Below, in pieces: positions 31,085 through 40,395 of a stretch of DNA of 64,000 bases. This stretch comes from Sclerotiophoma versabilis. Lineage: Eukaryota > Ascomycota > Dothideomycetes > Pleosporales > Didymellaceae. Location of the stretch: contig JAAROD010000015.1 in NCBI GenBank assembly GCA_012274445.1, positions 186,001 to 250,000 of the forward strand. Reading direction: 5' to 3'. The notes beneath the pieces are model-generated. The model made no database searches. It was not told the DNA's origin and worked only from the letters and a program-made list of their open reading frames with translations. A program made the position numbers and the translations under genes. Numbering within the stretch: position 1 is the first letter of the stretch; each line of letters starts with the position of its first letter.

Positions 31085-32678
31085 CTAGAGCTCATCTCTC
31101 TTCGTCATGCTGGCCTCCTGTGACTTCAGCCTGTACACACCGACCGAATGCCTCTCAATCTCCGCCTCGAAACGACCGCCAGGGGCAAGAGTGCCGACTT
31201 TCTGACCCCAAAGCGCAGGATGCATGGCTTTTATACCATCGGCGTAGGACATAGCAGTCGCGTTGAACCTGGTGGTGCTGTTGCTGCTAACCTCTACGGC
31301 GGTACCATTCATGCCAGCCAGAACGGCTCCAGCCTCTGCTTCAGACATGCGGTTCGCCCACAAGTCATAGACATCCCACGTCTGACTCAGCTCGGGTGGC
31401 GCACGGTAAGCGCCTGCAGTGCGCTCATCGAAGAAGACTTCGTCAATGGTAGCATTCATTGTGCGAGTGGTATTGCCAGCATTGAGCAGCGCAACGATGC
31501 GGTCGCCGTTTGCCAGAGTACGGGTCCACAGCGAAATCTCACCCTCTCCATTGTCATCAGCGTCGACAAGGTAGCGCCACACTCGCTTGGCGGCACCTGC
31601 TGAGGTGTCTTGGTTGATAGCGATGATGGCAGGGTTGGAGTAGATGGCGAGGTTGGCGGGAGAGAGTGTGCCAACGTTGGTTCCAATGAGCATGGGCGAG
31701 CTGTTAATCGCCCACATGCTGAAGTGAACAACATACTCGGAGTCGCTCTGGCCGCCGTTGCCAATCTCAAGCATATCCATATCGTTGAAGTAGCCAGACA
31801 TGGTACGTGACGTGATAGCAGGCATCTTGTTCAGGATGTTCATAACAGAGCAGTGGAATCCGGGCCATGCGCAGCCGATAGCTTCGGTACAGGGGCAGCG
31901 GTCGTCCGGTCGGTTGAAAGAATCGTAGATGTCACCAGACATACGGCCAGAATTTGCAATCCTGTAAGCCCAGTCGAAGGGGTCGTCGTTGCCCCAGTTG
32001 CACATTGCGTAGATGATGTCGCGGCCAGTAGCGTTGAGAGCCTCGGACATGACGTTGTAGCGATCAAAAGACAGCTTGGGTGTTCCAGACTGGCCTTGGT
32101 TGAAGCAGTTGTCGTACTTCAGGTAATCGACGCCCCATGAAGCCCAAAGATCGGCATCCTTCTGCTCGTAGCCCAGGGAGCCAGGGTAACGACCGCAAGT
32201 CAATACACCAGCTGAGGAGTACATGCCGAATTTCATACCCAGTTTGTGGACCTGGTCAGCAACGGCCTTCATGCCATTGGGGAACTTGTAGCCTTGAATC
32301 CATGGTCAGTAAGTCAAATTGATATTTCCAGAAATCCGCCTTACTATCTTCAACGAGGTATCCGCTCTCATTTCTTCCAACGGACCAGCAATCGTCAAGA
32401 ATGATATAGTTGTAACCAAGATCACGGAGACCGTAGTTGACCATATCCTGAGCCGTGGTGAGCAGCAAGCTTTCGTTAACATCGCACTGAAACGCGTTCC
32501 AGTTATCCCATCCCATCTGTGGGACCAGGTTGAGGCCGTTGTACGAAGAAGCTCCAGGAATTACCACAGCTGGCTCATCACCAGCAACTTTCCTGCGTTC
32601 AAACATCTGCGCCTGGGGGGAGGCAATTGCCTGTCCGAAGAGCAGGGCTGCTGTGGTCGCCAACTTGAAGGTCGCCAT
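31085..32678 (-). CDS. Alpha-galactosidase, GH27, with C-terminal RDEL
   Basis: A glycoside hydrolase family 27 enzyme that removes terminal alpha-1,6-galactose from galactomannan or raffinose-type oligosaccharides. Exons 32678-32345 and 32292-31085 join across a GTAAGG...CAAG intron, giving 513 residues. A signal peptide (MATFKLATTAALLFGQAIAS) precedes the barrel that begins LVPQMGWDNWNAF. ILDDCW and the nucleophile Asp in YLKYDNC (about 172) are present, as are CNWGNDDPF and the acid/base region with GYFNDMDMLEIGNG. A C-terminal beta-domain follows. The protein ends in MTKRDEL; -RDEL resembles the K/HDEL ER-retrieval signal, which is unexpected in an enzyme normally exported. The enzyme could be ER-resident, or the tail could be trimmed. 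Confidence 0.92.
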
Positions 32679-34103
32679 TTCGATTGTAAATCGGAGAATG
32701 GACTGGAGGTTTTGGAGGCTCGAGTTGCTGTGCTGATCACTTTGCAGCGCGTACTGTGCTTCTTATTCAACGATTCTATCTACAACGATCCTAGTGTCGT
32801 TCGATTCATGTCCTCTCCAAACGCTACCCATAGTGCAAAGAGTGCCCGTCTCCGCCGAGCTCCGCGCCATTCAGTTGCCATCGCAAGCTACCAGAAACAG
32901 AAGAACGCCCGCGACATCGTCATCGTCCTGAAAAGCCCGAGAAACATTGCGTGGACTAGCGGGGATACGAGCGGGGGCGGGGCTGGGGTAGGTTGTCTAT
33001 GATTGGCTCGTCTCCCTAAGAACGGGTGCGGTGTGAAAGCCATCCCAACAACATTCGCTTGACATGCCGAGTCTGAACAATGGATATGTGGTGAAGAGCC
33101 TCATCTTTTGGTGCGAAGAATGCAATGACAGAGGAAGCTAGACTGCATAAGGATCACCACCCGCTCCTTCCGACGCCTCAACCCACCTGCCCAGCACTCT
33201 CAACGCTTAATACCACTTCAATATTGCTTGGCCTCAACGTCAAGATCTCGAGATGCAAGCACGATTGCTACTGTGCGCTCTGGCCTTCTCGAATGATGAC
33301 GCCGATACCGCATACCCCGCTATCGAGCGGCACGGCTTGTGCCCCAGCCTCCAATCGAGTTTGTGCAAGACATCGAAGCTTTTGCGGTAGAGAAACGTAG
33401 TGCGATGACATGAAATTCTTCTTAGTCCATCAAGCACCACGCGCAAAATACAAGACGGCACATTCGACTGCGCTCAAGATTGGCTACTATGAGTTCGGGT
33501 ACATGCACCGACACTATGAGAGCTGATAATAAGCCATGTGCACAACAAGAAAGAACGAGTACCTGATACTCATCTTCTATAGTCCCGAGAAGTTAGCGGG
33601 CCGATGCTCCTTCTGGAATGGATTCCTCTGCAACTCCGTCAGTTTTCCGCCCATTCTGCCTCAGCGGCCCATGTCCGACGAGCCGAATATCTACAGGCAT
33701 GTCTTTGAGGGTCTATGGGTCGGCTCAACAGTCCGGAGAGATCGACATCAAGATGCACAGTAAATGGTTGGCAGTTGGATCTGCAGCAGAGCCTCAAGCT
33801 CCGACGGTTGTCTAGCCATGGAGAGAGGTGTAACCGCCAGCCTACTGCACCCCACGTTTGCACTAGGCTCAGGTATCTTTCCGAAGGGTATGCAAGCCCG
33901 CGACTGATGCGGGGGAAGTTACCAGATACCATACAATTAGGCAGAAAGCACCGGTGAGCTCACACCCTATCACATCGGCATCTATTGAATGAGTACTGGC
34001 GAAGTCCAACGACGTTCTTGTCTATTACCTCTAACACGCTGTCTAGTCCAAGCTCTACGTCTTTACTCTACACCACAAACCAGTCCAGCCTTACCGAAGC
34101 GAC
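32679..34103. other. Intergenic region
   Basis: About 1.4 kb upstream of the alpha-galactosidase gene. Short open frames on both strands show no recognisable domain. It should contain the GH27 promoter. Confidence 0.45.
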
Positions 34104-34505
34104 TCACTGAGGCCGCGCAGCAAGCCTCTTCCCCCCACAACCGGTACAAACCCCATCCTTCTCGCCCTTCAAGCACCACAGCTTCGCGTCCTCACTCTTC
34201 TGGTTCCCCTTGTACACTCTGACTGGTTTCGATTTCCTTGTCTCTATGAAGCACCCACCGTCAGTCTCTATTTCGGTTCCATATCAACACTTGATGGACG
34301 TACCTTGCTCGTGAACAGACTCTGGCTCTGGAGTGTGCCACCGCTCAACCTCGTCGTAACAGGCTGCCCAGTCGTGCTCTTGTGCCTCTGAGAGAACGGT
34401 CTCGGGAATAACCATTGTGGATGCGCCGGTGGAGTAATATTCCAGAGCATGGCGTTGAGCACGGCAGTGGCCTGTTTGGGTTGTGTGCGACGTTGAGTTT
34501 TTCAT
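34104..34505 (-). CDS. Small hypothetical protein with Cys-containing C-terminus
   Basis: Two exons, 34505-34304 and 34243-34104, join in phase across a 60-nt intron (GTACGT...TCATAG) to give 113 residues. The first exon starts at a true ATG (MKNSTSHTTQTGHCRAQRHA) and contains an acidic, Trp-containing segment (EAQEHDWAACYDEVERWHTP). The second reads TRKSKPVRVYKGNQKSEDAK and then WCLKGEKDGVCTGCGGKR, where Cys residues could bind metal. The clean splice sites and sensible junction support it as a gene, but I do not know the family. There is no signal peptide. Confidence 0.58.
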
Positions 34506-35194
34506 CGTGGTATGCGATGTGTGTAATTGTAGTCGTCAAGTATGGGTAGGTTGTAGGTACTCTGTGTATAGTGAAGTTGGTGTGTTCTGGCAGGAAGGAG
34601 CGGAGTGCGGCTCAGTGAGATGCTTTTATAAGGATTGAGGCTCAGCTGCAATGTGGCTGAGTCGCAGGCGAAGTATTTCCGGTATCAGAGTGCGAGATTA
34701 TGGCGAGAGTTGTGGTGTTGTCTTGCATTTCGGTGGTGAGACCGTGGGGGTGGCCCGTGGGAGATCACCTCATGTTTATTCATGCCACTTAGAGCGATCA
34801 AGGTGCCAAACAAGCAGACGGTCTGCAGATCTTTTCGTATTGTGATAAGCTGCGTGTCTTGATTTCTCGTCGAGGTTTGTTATTATGGTCTTGTGAATTG
34901 TCGGTTGTGTCGTCGCTACCACTCGCCGTCTTGCCGCGTCCTGCATCGTGACACAGCATACTGCGCGCAGCATTTATGGAAAGTACTGGTCGCGCATTGC
35001 GATTACCTGGCCCCGCAAGCACGAGCCTTCTCCAATGAGCCGGCTTTTACTGTAAACATGCGACTACTCTGTAGAGGCTAGGTGAAAGCGAGGCGAGCAA
35101 GATGAGAGCGCTCTCTCAGTTGAAAGGTCGTTCAGATGAGCTTGTCTAACAGGCAAACCCCGACTGTTCCACCTGTTGGCCACCATCCCCACCT
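34506..35194. other. Divergent intergenic region
   Basis: About 690 bp between the small protein gene (-) and the kinase gene (+). Nothing further is recognisable. Confidence 0.45.
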
Positions 35195-36355
35195 ATGCTG
35201 TCAGATCACCTACAACGCTTGTTGCTTCTAGAAATGCAGCAGAAGGGCGTCGACTCCGCAACCACCCAAAGCCGCGACGCACCAAAAGCGAAGCGGCAAA
35301 AGCGTGCACGACCGTCAGTATCATTCGACTTCTACCCGGACGACTGGGCGACGGCGCGTGCATTCGACAGCAAAGTCTCTTTGTTAAAGGCGCGTTTCAC
35401 AAATCGTGGGGGTCCTCGACTTGTTGTCAAGAAGATCCTTAAGGTCGAGCCCAACTCCGCCAATGGCTCAAAACCGTTCGAGATGCGCGTACTGGCCTTG
35501 CTGCCCAGATGCAACAGGATTGTGCATGCGCTCACATGTGTTGCGTCCGAGGACCCCGAGTTTGGCATTGCGCTCTTTGACTACTACCCCTCAGGCGACT
35601 TGGCAGTTTGGAAAGATCGCGAGTTCGACCGAAAGAACTCCAAACCGGTACCGGAGAGCTGCATCTGGAGGTTCTTCTCGCAGATGGCACAAGCGCTGGC
35701 GTTCATCCAAGGCGAGATTGGGCCAGTGACTGTAGAGCGACACCTGATGCTGCACCGAGACATCAAACCGAAGAACATCCTAGTCGTGAACATCGGTACT
35801 ACGTATCCATCCTTCAAACTACATGACTTCGGTTGTGCCACCGTCTGGCGAGAGAGCAAGCAAAACCAGCTGTCGTATTGCGGAACATACGATTGGCAGC
35901 CTCCAGAGAACCCTCAGATTAACACAACGGCGGCAGAGATCTGGGCGCTAGGAGCTTGCGTTCACTTTCTTGCGACAGGGCAAAAGCCGATTGCAAACAC
36001 GGAGGATAACAGGGCCGCTTGCTTGGAGAGAACGAAGAGGGATTCGGCAGACTCGTCTGAACGGGACTACTATTCCTCTTCAGATCGATACTTTGCGGCC
36101 AAAGTTCCACGACGGGTGATCCCGATCAACCTTGATGCACAAACACAGCTCCGCCGAGGTATCGCAAATCGAGGGGTTCCGAACTCCCAGTATAGTGACG
36201 AGCTGAACAAGTGGATGAAACGGTGTTTGCAGTTCGCACCCGCAAAGCGGTCGACGACGGCGGAATTGAGGTCCGGTATGGGCGTCGTGGCGCAGGGCAT
36301 GCTGAAGCGGATGGGAGGTGCGGCGGCGTTGGCGGACATGGAGCTGACGTTTTAG
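35195..36355 (+). CDS. Protein kinase-like protein
   Basis: A single exon encodes 386 residues containing a eukaryotic protein kinase fold. An N-terminal Lys/Arg-rich stretch (KAKRQKRARP) could be a nuclear signal. The beta-3 Lys is in RLVVKK (about 79-80). The catalytic loop HRDIKPKN is at 187-194, the DFG motif at 211-213, and the activation segment ends in a PPE variant of APE (236-238). The Gly-rich loop is weak, and an acidic Ser-rich insertion (SADSSERDYYSSSD) interrupts the C-lobe. All catalytic residues are present, so activity is plausible. The subfamily was not recognised; it looks like the divergent kinases expanded in filamentous fungi. Its stop codon overlaps that of MTQ2 on the other strand. 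Confidence 0.82.
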   Translation: MLSDHLQRLLLLEMQQKGVDSATTQSRDAPKAKRQKRARPSVSFDFYPDDWATARAFDSKVSLLKARFTNRGGPRLVVKKILKVEPNSANGSKPFEMRVLALLPRCNRIVHALTCVASEDPEFGIALFDYYPSGDLAVWKDREFDRKNSKPVPESCIWRFFSQMAQALAFIQGEIGPVTVERHLMLHRDIKPKNILVVNIGTTYPSFKLHDFGCATVWRESKQNQLSYCGTYDWQPPENPQINTTAAEIWALGACVHFLATGQKPIANTEDNRAACLERTKRDSADSSERDYYSSSDRYFAAKVPRRVIPINLDAQTQLRRGIANRGVPNSQYSDELNKWMKRCLQFAPAKRSTTAELRSGMGVVAQGMLKRMGGAAALADMELTF

Positions 36356-37119
36356 ACAGCATCCTTCCAGATCCTCACAATATGTAGCTTCTCCCAACCG
36401 GCTTTCCTTCCACTTGTGCTGACTGTTTCTGCCTGCCATCCAGACCCCCAGTCTCTAATCTGCTGCTTGACAATGTCTGGCTTGTTCTGCACGCACAACA
36501 AAATGTAGCCGACCCCGCGCCCGTCGCTCAGTATGGCTGGTATCTGCTCCAACATCCTGTTTGTCACCACCATGCCGTCTTCTCCACCTGCATATGACAA
36601 CTCCAGCAGGTACGAGTCCTGCTCGAAGGTGGTCTTGGTCTTGCCCTCAGGCACAGCATTATAGGCGGCATGGCGCGAGAAATCCGGCAGCTCGGCAGGG
36701 ACGTATGGCGGGTTGAAGATGCAGACATCGACAGAGTGCGGGCGGATTGACGATGCCAGGTCGCCGTTCACAACGTCTAGGAATACAGATCGTTCTTCAC
36801 GTTGCTCTTTCCCTTTGATGGCCGTCGACACAGTCTGCGAAGCTGCCCGACAGGCGAAGCTGTTGATGTCAGTCCCAAGTGTTAGTACATCATGGCGACC
36901 GAATATGGTGCGAGCATTTGCAGCAACAAAAGCTAGAACGACGCCGGAGCCAACGCCCACTTCGAGTACCAGCGGCGGGGTTGTCGACTGCGGGAAGCGC
37001 TCTGACAGAAACGCAGACTCGCTGGACGATGACAGCGTGTCCAGCAGCAGATACGAGTCTTCAGCAGGCTCATACACACGATCAAAGCAGACGTGCGAAG
37101 TCGAGGGCGTCGGCAGCAT
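36352..37119 (-). CDS. MTQ2: eRF1 glutamine N5-methyltransferase catalytic subunit
   Basis: An AdoMet-dependent methyltransferase that, with Trm112, methylates the Gln of the GGQ motif in release factor eRF1. A single exon encodes 255 residues, the normal size. The N-terminal segment DRVYEPAEDSYLLLDTL and AdoMet motif I LEVGVGSGVVLAFVA (about 50-65) are followed by the catalytic NPPYVP motif, diagnostic for HemK/Mtq-type glutamine methyltransferases. The gene is convergent with the kinase gene; the two stop codons share bases at 36352-36355. It is divergent from the SDHAF3 gene, with 170 bp between start codons. Confidence 0.9.
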   Translation of the reverse strand: MLPTPSTSHVCFDRVYEPAEDSYLLLDTLSSSSESAFLSERFPQSTTPPLVLEVGVGSGVVLAFVAANARTIFGRHDVLTLGTDINSFACRAASQTVSTAIKGKEQREERSVFLDVVNGDLASSIRPHSVDVCIFNPPYVPAELPDFSRHAAYNAVPEGKTKTTFEQDSYLLELSYAGGEDGMVVTNRMLEQIPAILSDGRGVGYILLCVQNKPDIVKQQIRDWGSGWQAETVSTSGRKAGWEKLHIVRIWKDAV

Positions 37120-37289
37120 ATTGTCGATTGCGGAATTCCGGAGTAGTGCTCGAAAAGATTGGCCAATGTGCTCTGGACCCTGACCACGCTAGCCGAGGCT
37201 GAGGTCATCGAGCTTCGGGATGATCGTGCATCCATCATTCCGTCCTGGACTTGGATCTTCTGCATCTCCCAAAGCTTCAGTCAACCACA
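37120..37289. promoter_or_regulatory. Bidirectional promoter region MTQ2 / SDHAF3
   Basis: Only 170 bp separate the two divergent start codons, so the promoters and 5' UTRs must be compact or shared. Confidence 0.55.
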
Positions 37290-37833
37290 ATGAGGGCATT
37301 CTCACGATTGCTGGCTACAGCAACAGATGCGGGCGCTGCGAAAGGGCCTTTTCGACCTGCGCCAGCAGCGTTACTGCCACCGATTCCACTATTCAGGACG
37401 ATTCTGCGAACACATCGAAAGAAGTTGCCCGTCGAACAACGGCTGCTTGGCGATATGTACGTCAAGGCTGAGTTCAGGGCTCATAAAGACATCGACAACC
37501 CGGTTCAGATCGTAGGTTTCAAGAATTGCACGTGAGCGTACGGCGTTAACAGCAACTCAGATTGGGTTTCTTTCCGAATGGCAAATGTATGCTCAAGCGT
37601 TAGAAGGCGACACCTGGAAAGGCGAGAAAATGGACAAGGCTAAGATTGACAAGATGAGCGGTATGTGAATCCCTCACAAAGGCGTTGCGCCACACTGACC
37701 AAGCGTAGACCAGCAACTCGGCCAGCTGTATGAGCTGATGCAAACAATCCAGAAGCAGAACAGTGAAGACGCCGAGGCTGAGGAATCCGACGTCGTCGTA
37801 CCGCTCGATGACCCGAAGAAGCCTGATCAGTGA
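37290..37833 (+). CDS. SDH7: Succinate dehydrogenase assembly factor 3 (ACN9 family)
   Basis: A mitochondrial matrix LYR-family chaperone for maturation of the iron-sulfur subunit of complex II. Three exons are inferred: 37290-37511, 37561-37660 and 37709-37833, giving 148 residues. The N-terminus is an Ala/Arg-rich targeting peptide (MRAFSRLLATATDAGAAKG). The LYR-like motif appears as PLFRTILRTHRKKLP, followed by LGDMYVKAEFRAHKDIDNPVQI, IGFLSEWQMYAQALEGDTW and KIDKMSDQQLGQLYELM, all hallmarks of ACN9/SDHAF3. The LYR is LFR here. Introns are 48-49 nt. Confidence 0.92.
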
Positions 37834-38115
37834 TGTCCTGACGGTGAATATCATTGCCACTTCAATTCTCACAGAGGAACGACGAAGGCCTCGCAATCGA
37901 CAGCCTCGTACAAACAGAGTTACGGACGCTTCACAGAGGCCTCAAGATGTATTATATATGTTCAGCGAATATCAAAGCTTACGTCGGCACCCTCTCCGTC
38001 CACCTTGACAACATCTACCAGCGACTAGCAGCCCGAGGTCTCTTTGCAGCACGCTTGGATTTGTACGCACCATCGAAATCTGTCAATCCTAACAGGGTGC
38101 TCGGATTTCCACGGG

Positions 38116-38700
38116 ATGTGCGGCTGTACCCTCTACGACTCGCCCACGTGCGGCCATTCCTGGCTGTCAATGTCGCAACCCTGCGGTTTCCTATCCGATC
38201 TCCTCAGCTGTTCGAACCGGCAGACCTACCAGACACTCATCGCCCCTCCATTTGCCTGCCCACAATGTAACGGTGGCTTTGCAGACCGTGAAACAATTGA
38301 AATGGTGCAAGGGCCCTGGGGCTGTAATCAGATGATTCGTAGTCATGTTGGAGGTAGCCACGCCATACCTGGCTCTTGGGGTAATGTACCGCTCGCGATG
38401 AACAACTGGAGTGGAGGGCTAGGCATGGGTATGTCACCGAATATGCCGTTGGTGTCTAGTCGTGCAATGATACCAGTCAACGCATACGGATACGATCATC
38501 GACTAACCGGACCATATGGATCGCGTCCGGCGATTACCACCGGATACAGTTCTTTCGACAACGGTATGATGATGGACGATGGCTTCGTAGGTGACTATGG
38601 TTACGGCTATGACGGGCGAAGGCGAAGGAGACACAAGAGCAGTTCAAGATACGTCTATCGTCACTCATCAAGACCCGCGACGAACTGCACGGTCATGTAG
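38116..38700 (+). CDS. Cys-rich hypothetical protein with C-terminal CaaX-like motif
   Basis: A 194-residue protein begins MCGCTLYDSPTCGHSWLSM. It has a Cys-rich N-terminal half (PCGFLSDLLSCSNRQTYQ, FACPQCNGGFAD) that could bind zinc, and a Gly/Tyr/Met-rich second half. It finishes with a basic run (GRRRRRHKSSSR) and the last residues NCTVM. CTVM fits a CaaX box for farnesylation, and with the basic stretch would favour membrane attachment. The frame is open 72 nt further upstream with another ATG at 38044; the later start was preferred because the CxC segment looks like a natural N-terminus. An additional 5' exon is possible. No family name is known to me. Confidence 0.65.
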   Translation: MCGCTLYDSPTCGHSWLSMSQPCGFLSDLLSCSNRQTYQTLIAPPFACPQCNGGFADRETIEMVQGPWGCNQMIRSHVGGSHAIPGSWGNVPLAMNNWSGGLGMGMSPNMPLVSSRAMIPVNAYGYDHRLTGPYGSRPAITTGYSSFDNGMMMDDGFVGDYGYGYDGRRRRRHKSSSRYVYRHSSRPATNCTVM

Positions 38701-39211
38701 CAGTTATGACGCCGTTCAGCATGGTAGGGGTGGTAGGTATGGATGACGTTCATATTACTCCGGGACAGGATTATCGAGGGGCACAGATACATTCTTTCCA
38801 CGATTTCCCTTCCGCAGCATTGATGCAGCGGATGCACAATCTAAAGTATTGTCACACGCCCTTGCATATCAGTCACGTTCTCAGGACTAATATGCGTAAG
38901 CGCAAGGGAGCCAATCAGAAGGACCCCGGTCTCCGCCGCATAGACCGCCGGCCCCGCTACACGCGAAGCTTGCAGGTCTCCCTCCTTCACGCCGCGGTCA
39001 GTCTACACTGGCGCTACGGCTTCAGCGCCACCGACGCAGTACCAACCTTCACTCTGCTCTCACGACAACGTTGCAAGAACACGTCACCACCTATTCACTC
39101 CTGAGTATTAGGCAGCAGCGGGGTACTTCAGGCCAGGAAGGTTGGTTAAGCTCCAAACAAGCCCCAAACACGACGTCACTCGGCCCGCAGCCTCACGCAC
39201 ACACGACCAAC
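38701..39211. other. Intergenic region
   Basis: About 510 bp without a supported gene; the end nearest 39.2 kb should contain the PKR1 promoter. Confidence 0.45.
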
Positions 39212-39856
39212 ATGGGCTCCAAGTTCTTCGAAGACCTCTGGGAGTCCATCTTCACCCCAGGACCCACACCGACGCTCCTTATCGCAACCAACGCCTCCTT
39301 CGCCGCGCTGCAGCTCCTCTTCTTCGCGCTCTTCCTCGGCACGTACAGCATCCACTTTGTGATCCTGTCCTTCCTTACCGGCGGCCTCTGGTACGGGATC
39401 AACTGGTTCGCAAACGAGATCCGGATAGCGCAGAAGGCAGAGGAGGAAGCCAAGCGCATTCGCGCTGAGAGGCGCGGGAGCCAGAAGGACGCAGCCGGCG
39501 ACGGAGAGCAGGCAGACATCGACACGGGCGACGAGACGGAGGTGGACGCAAAGGAGGAGGTGCAGAAGCAGAGCGAAGGGCTAGCAAAGAAGGAGAAGCG
39601 TGCGCCCAGGCCGGAGACACAGAGCACGGTGTTTGTGGAGAGAGCTAGCGAGCGGGAGGAGACGCCACAGGCTGTGCCTGCGAGCTCTTCTGGCGGTGGG
39701 CCGGCGGGAGCAAGCACGACGGGCGCATCGACTCGGCTGGGGCCGCTGGTGGACGATGCGCTGAAGCAGAGGAAGGGCGGGTTGGGAGAGAGCACCGGTG
39801 ACTTGAGCACGGACAGCGAGTGGGACAAGCTGTCGGAGGACTCGGGTGAGCGATGA
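39212..39856 (+). CDS. PKR1: Pkr1-type V-ATPase assembly factor
   Basis: A small ER membrane protein that in yeast helps assemble the V0 sector of the vacuolar ATPase. The N-terminal ~70 residues carry the family signature: FFEDLWESIFTPGPTPTLL, then two adjacent hydrophobic segments (about residues 23-45 and 47-65) ending YGINWFANEI. The rest, to residue 214, is a charged cytosolic tail rich in Glu, Lys and Ser, longer than the ~120-residue yeast protein but usual for filamentous fungi. The ATG at 39212 is chosen because it starts the conserved domain; the frame is open for 141 nt before it. Confidence 0.87.
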   Translation: MGSKFFEDLWESIFTPGPTPTLLIATNASFAALQLLFFALFLGTYSIHFVILSFLTGGLWYGINWFANEIRIAQKAEEEAKRIRAERRGSQKDAAGDGEQADIDTGDETEVDAKEEVQKQSEGLAKKEKRAPRPETQSTVFVERASEREETPQAVPASSSGGGPAGASTTGASTRLGPLVDDALKQRKGGLGESTGDLSTDSEWDKLSEDSGER

Positions 39857-40395
39857 GCTAGCTACGGTAGATGTCTTCTGTTGTTCGTCCTGGCCGACTG
39901 GTTATGAACTCGATTGTTATGTCCCCTGCATGCATTCACGTGAACACGCGCTTCTGCTGTGATGCGAGTCCCACAACGAGTGAGACCAGCTCGGCAGACT
40001 GGAAGACAACATGGACCAGCTGCCTGTCGCCGTCGTCGCCAAACACGCGCCGGCCACGTATGTGTGTCTGCTCGTGCGAACGCTCACGGCCCGCCCACGC
40101 TCGGTTTGGCGCCCAAGCTACGTCGATGCCCCACCAGGGATGATGCACGCCATCACAGTGCACCCGACGTTTGAGGCGCCAGGCACCTGCAAATGCACCC
40201 ACACTTGACCGATGAAGACGCGTAATCCGCCATTGCACCGGTAGCGACAGCGGTCCCGGCCCTGCCCACCCACGAATCGACTCCAGACTGTTCACGAATT
40301 GCGCAGGTCATTCACAAACCGCGCAGGTCATCCACAAACCAGATCATTCACAAACGAGCCTCGGCCTCTGTCCCAGCGTCTTCGCACATGCCGCC
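39857..40395. other. Intergenic region
   Basis: About 540 bp before the AMSH-like gene. It contains the short tandem repeat described next and no recognisable gene. Confidence 0.45.
40301..40356. repeat. 20-bp tandem repeat, 2.8 copies
   Basis: Copies at 40301-40320 and 40321-40340 differ at one base (gcgcaggtcatTcacaaacc versus C). A partial third copy follows at 40341-40356. It lies 40-95 bp upstream of the AMSH-like start codon, so it is in the 5' UTR or core promoter. Confidence 0.85.

Noticed and set aside
32319..33002. 227-codon frame on + opposite the alpha-galactosidase gene
   Set aside because: It is antisense to GH27 exon 1, without a domain or splice support.
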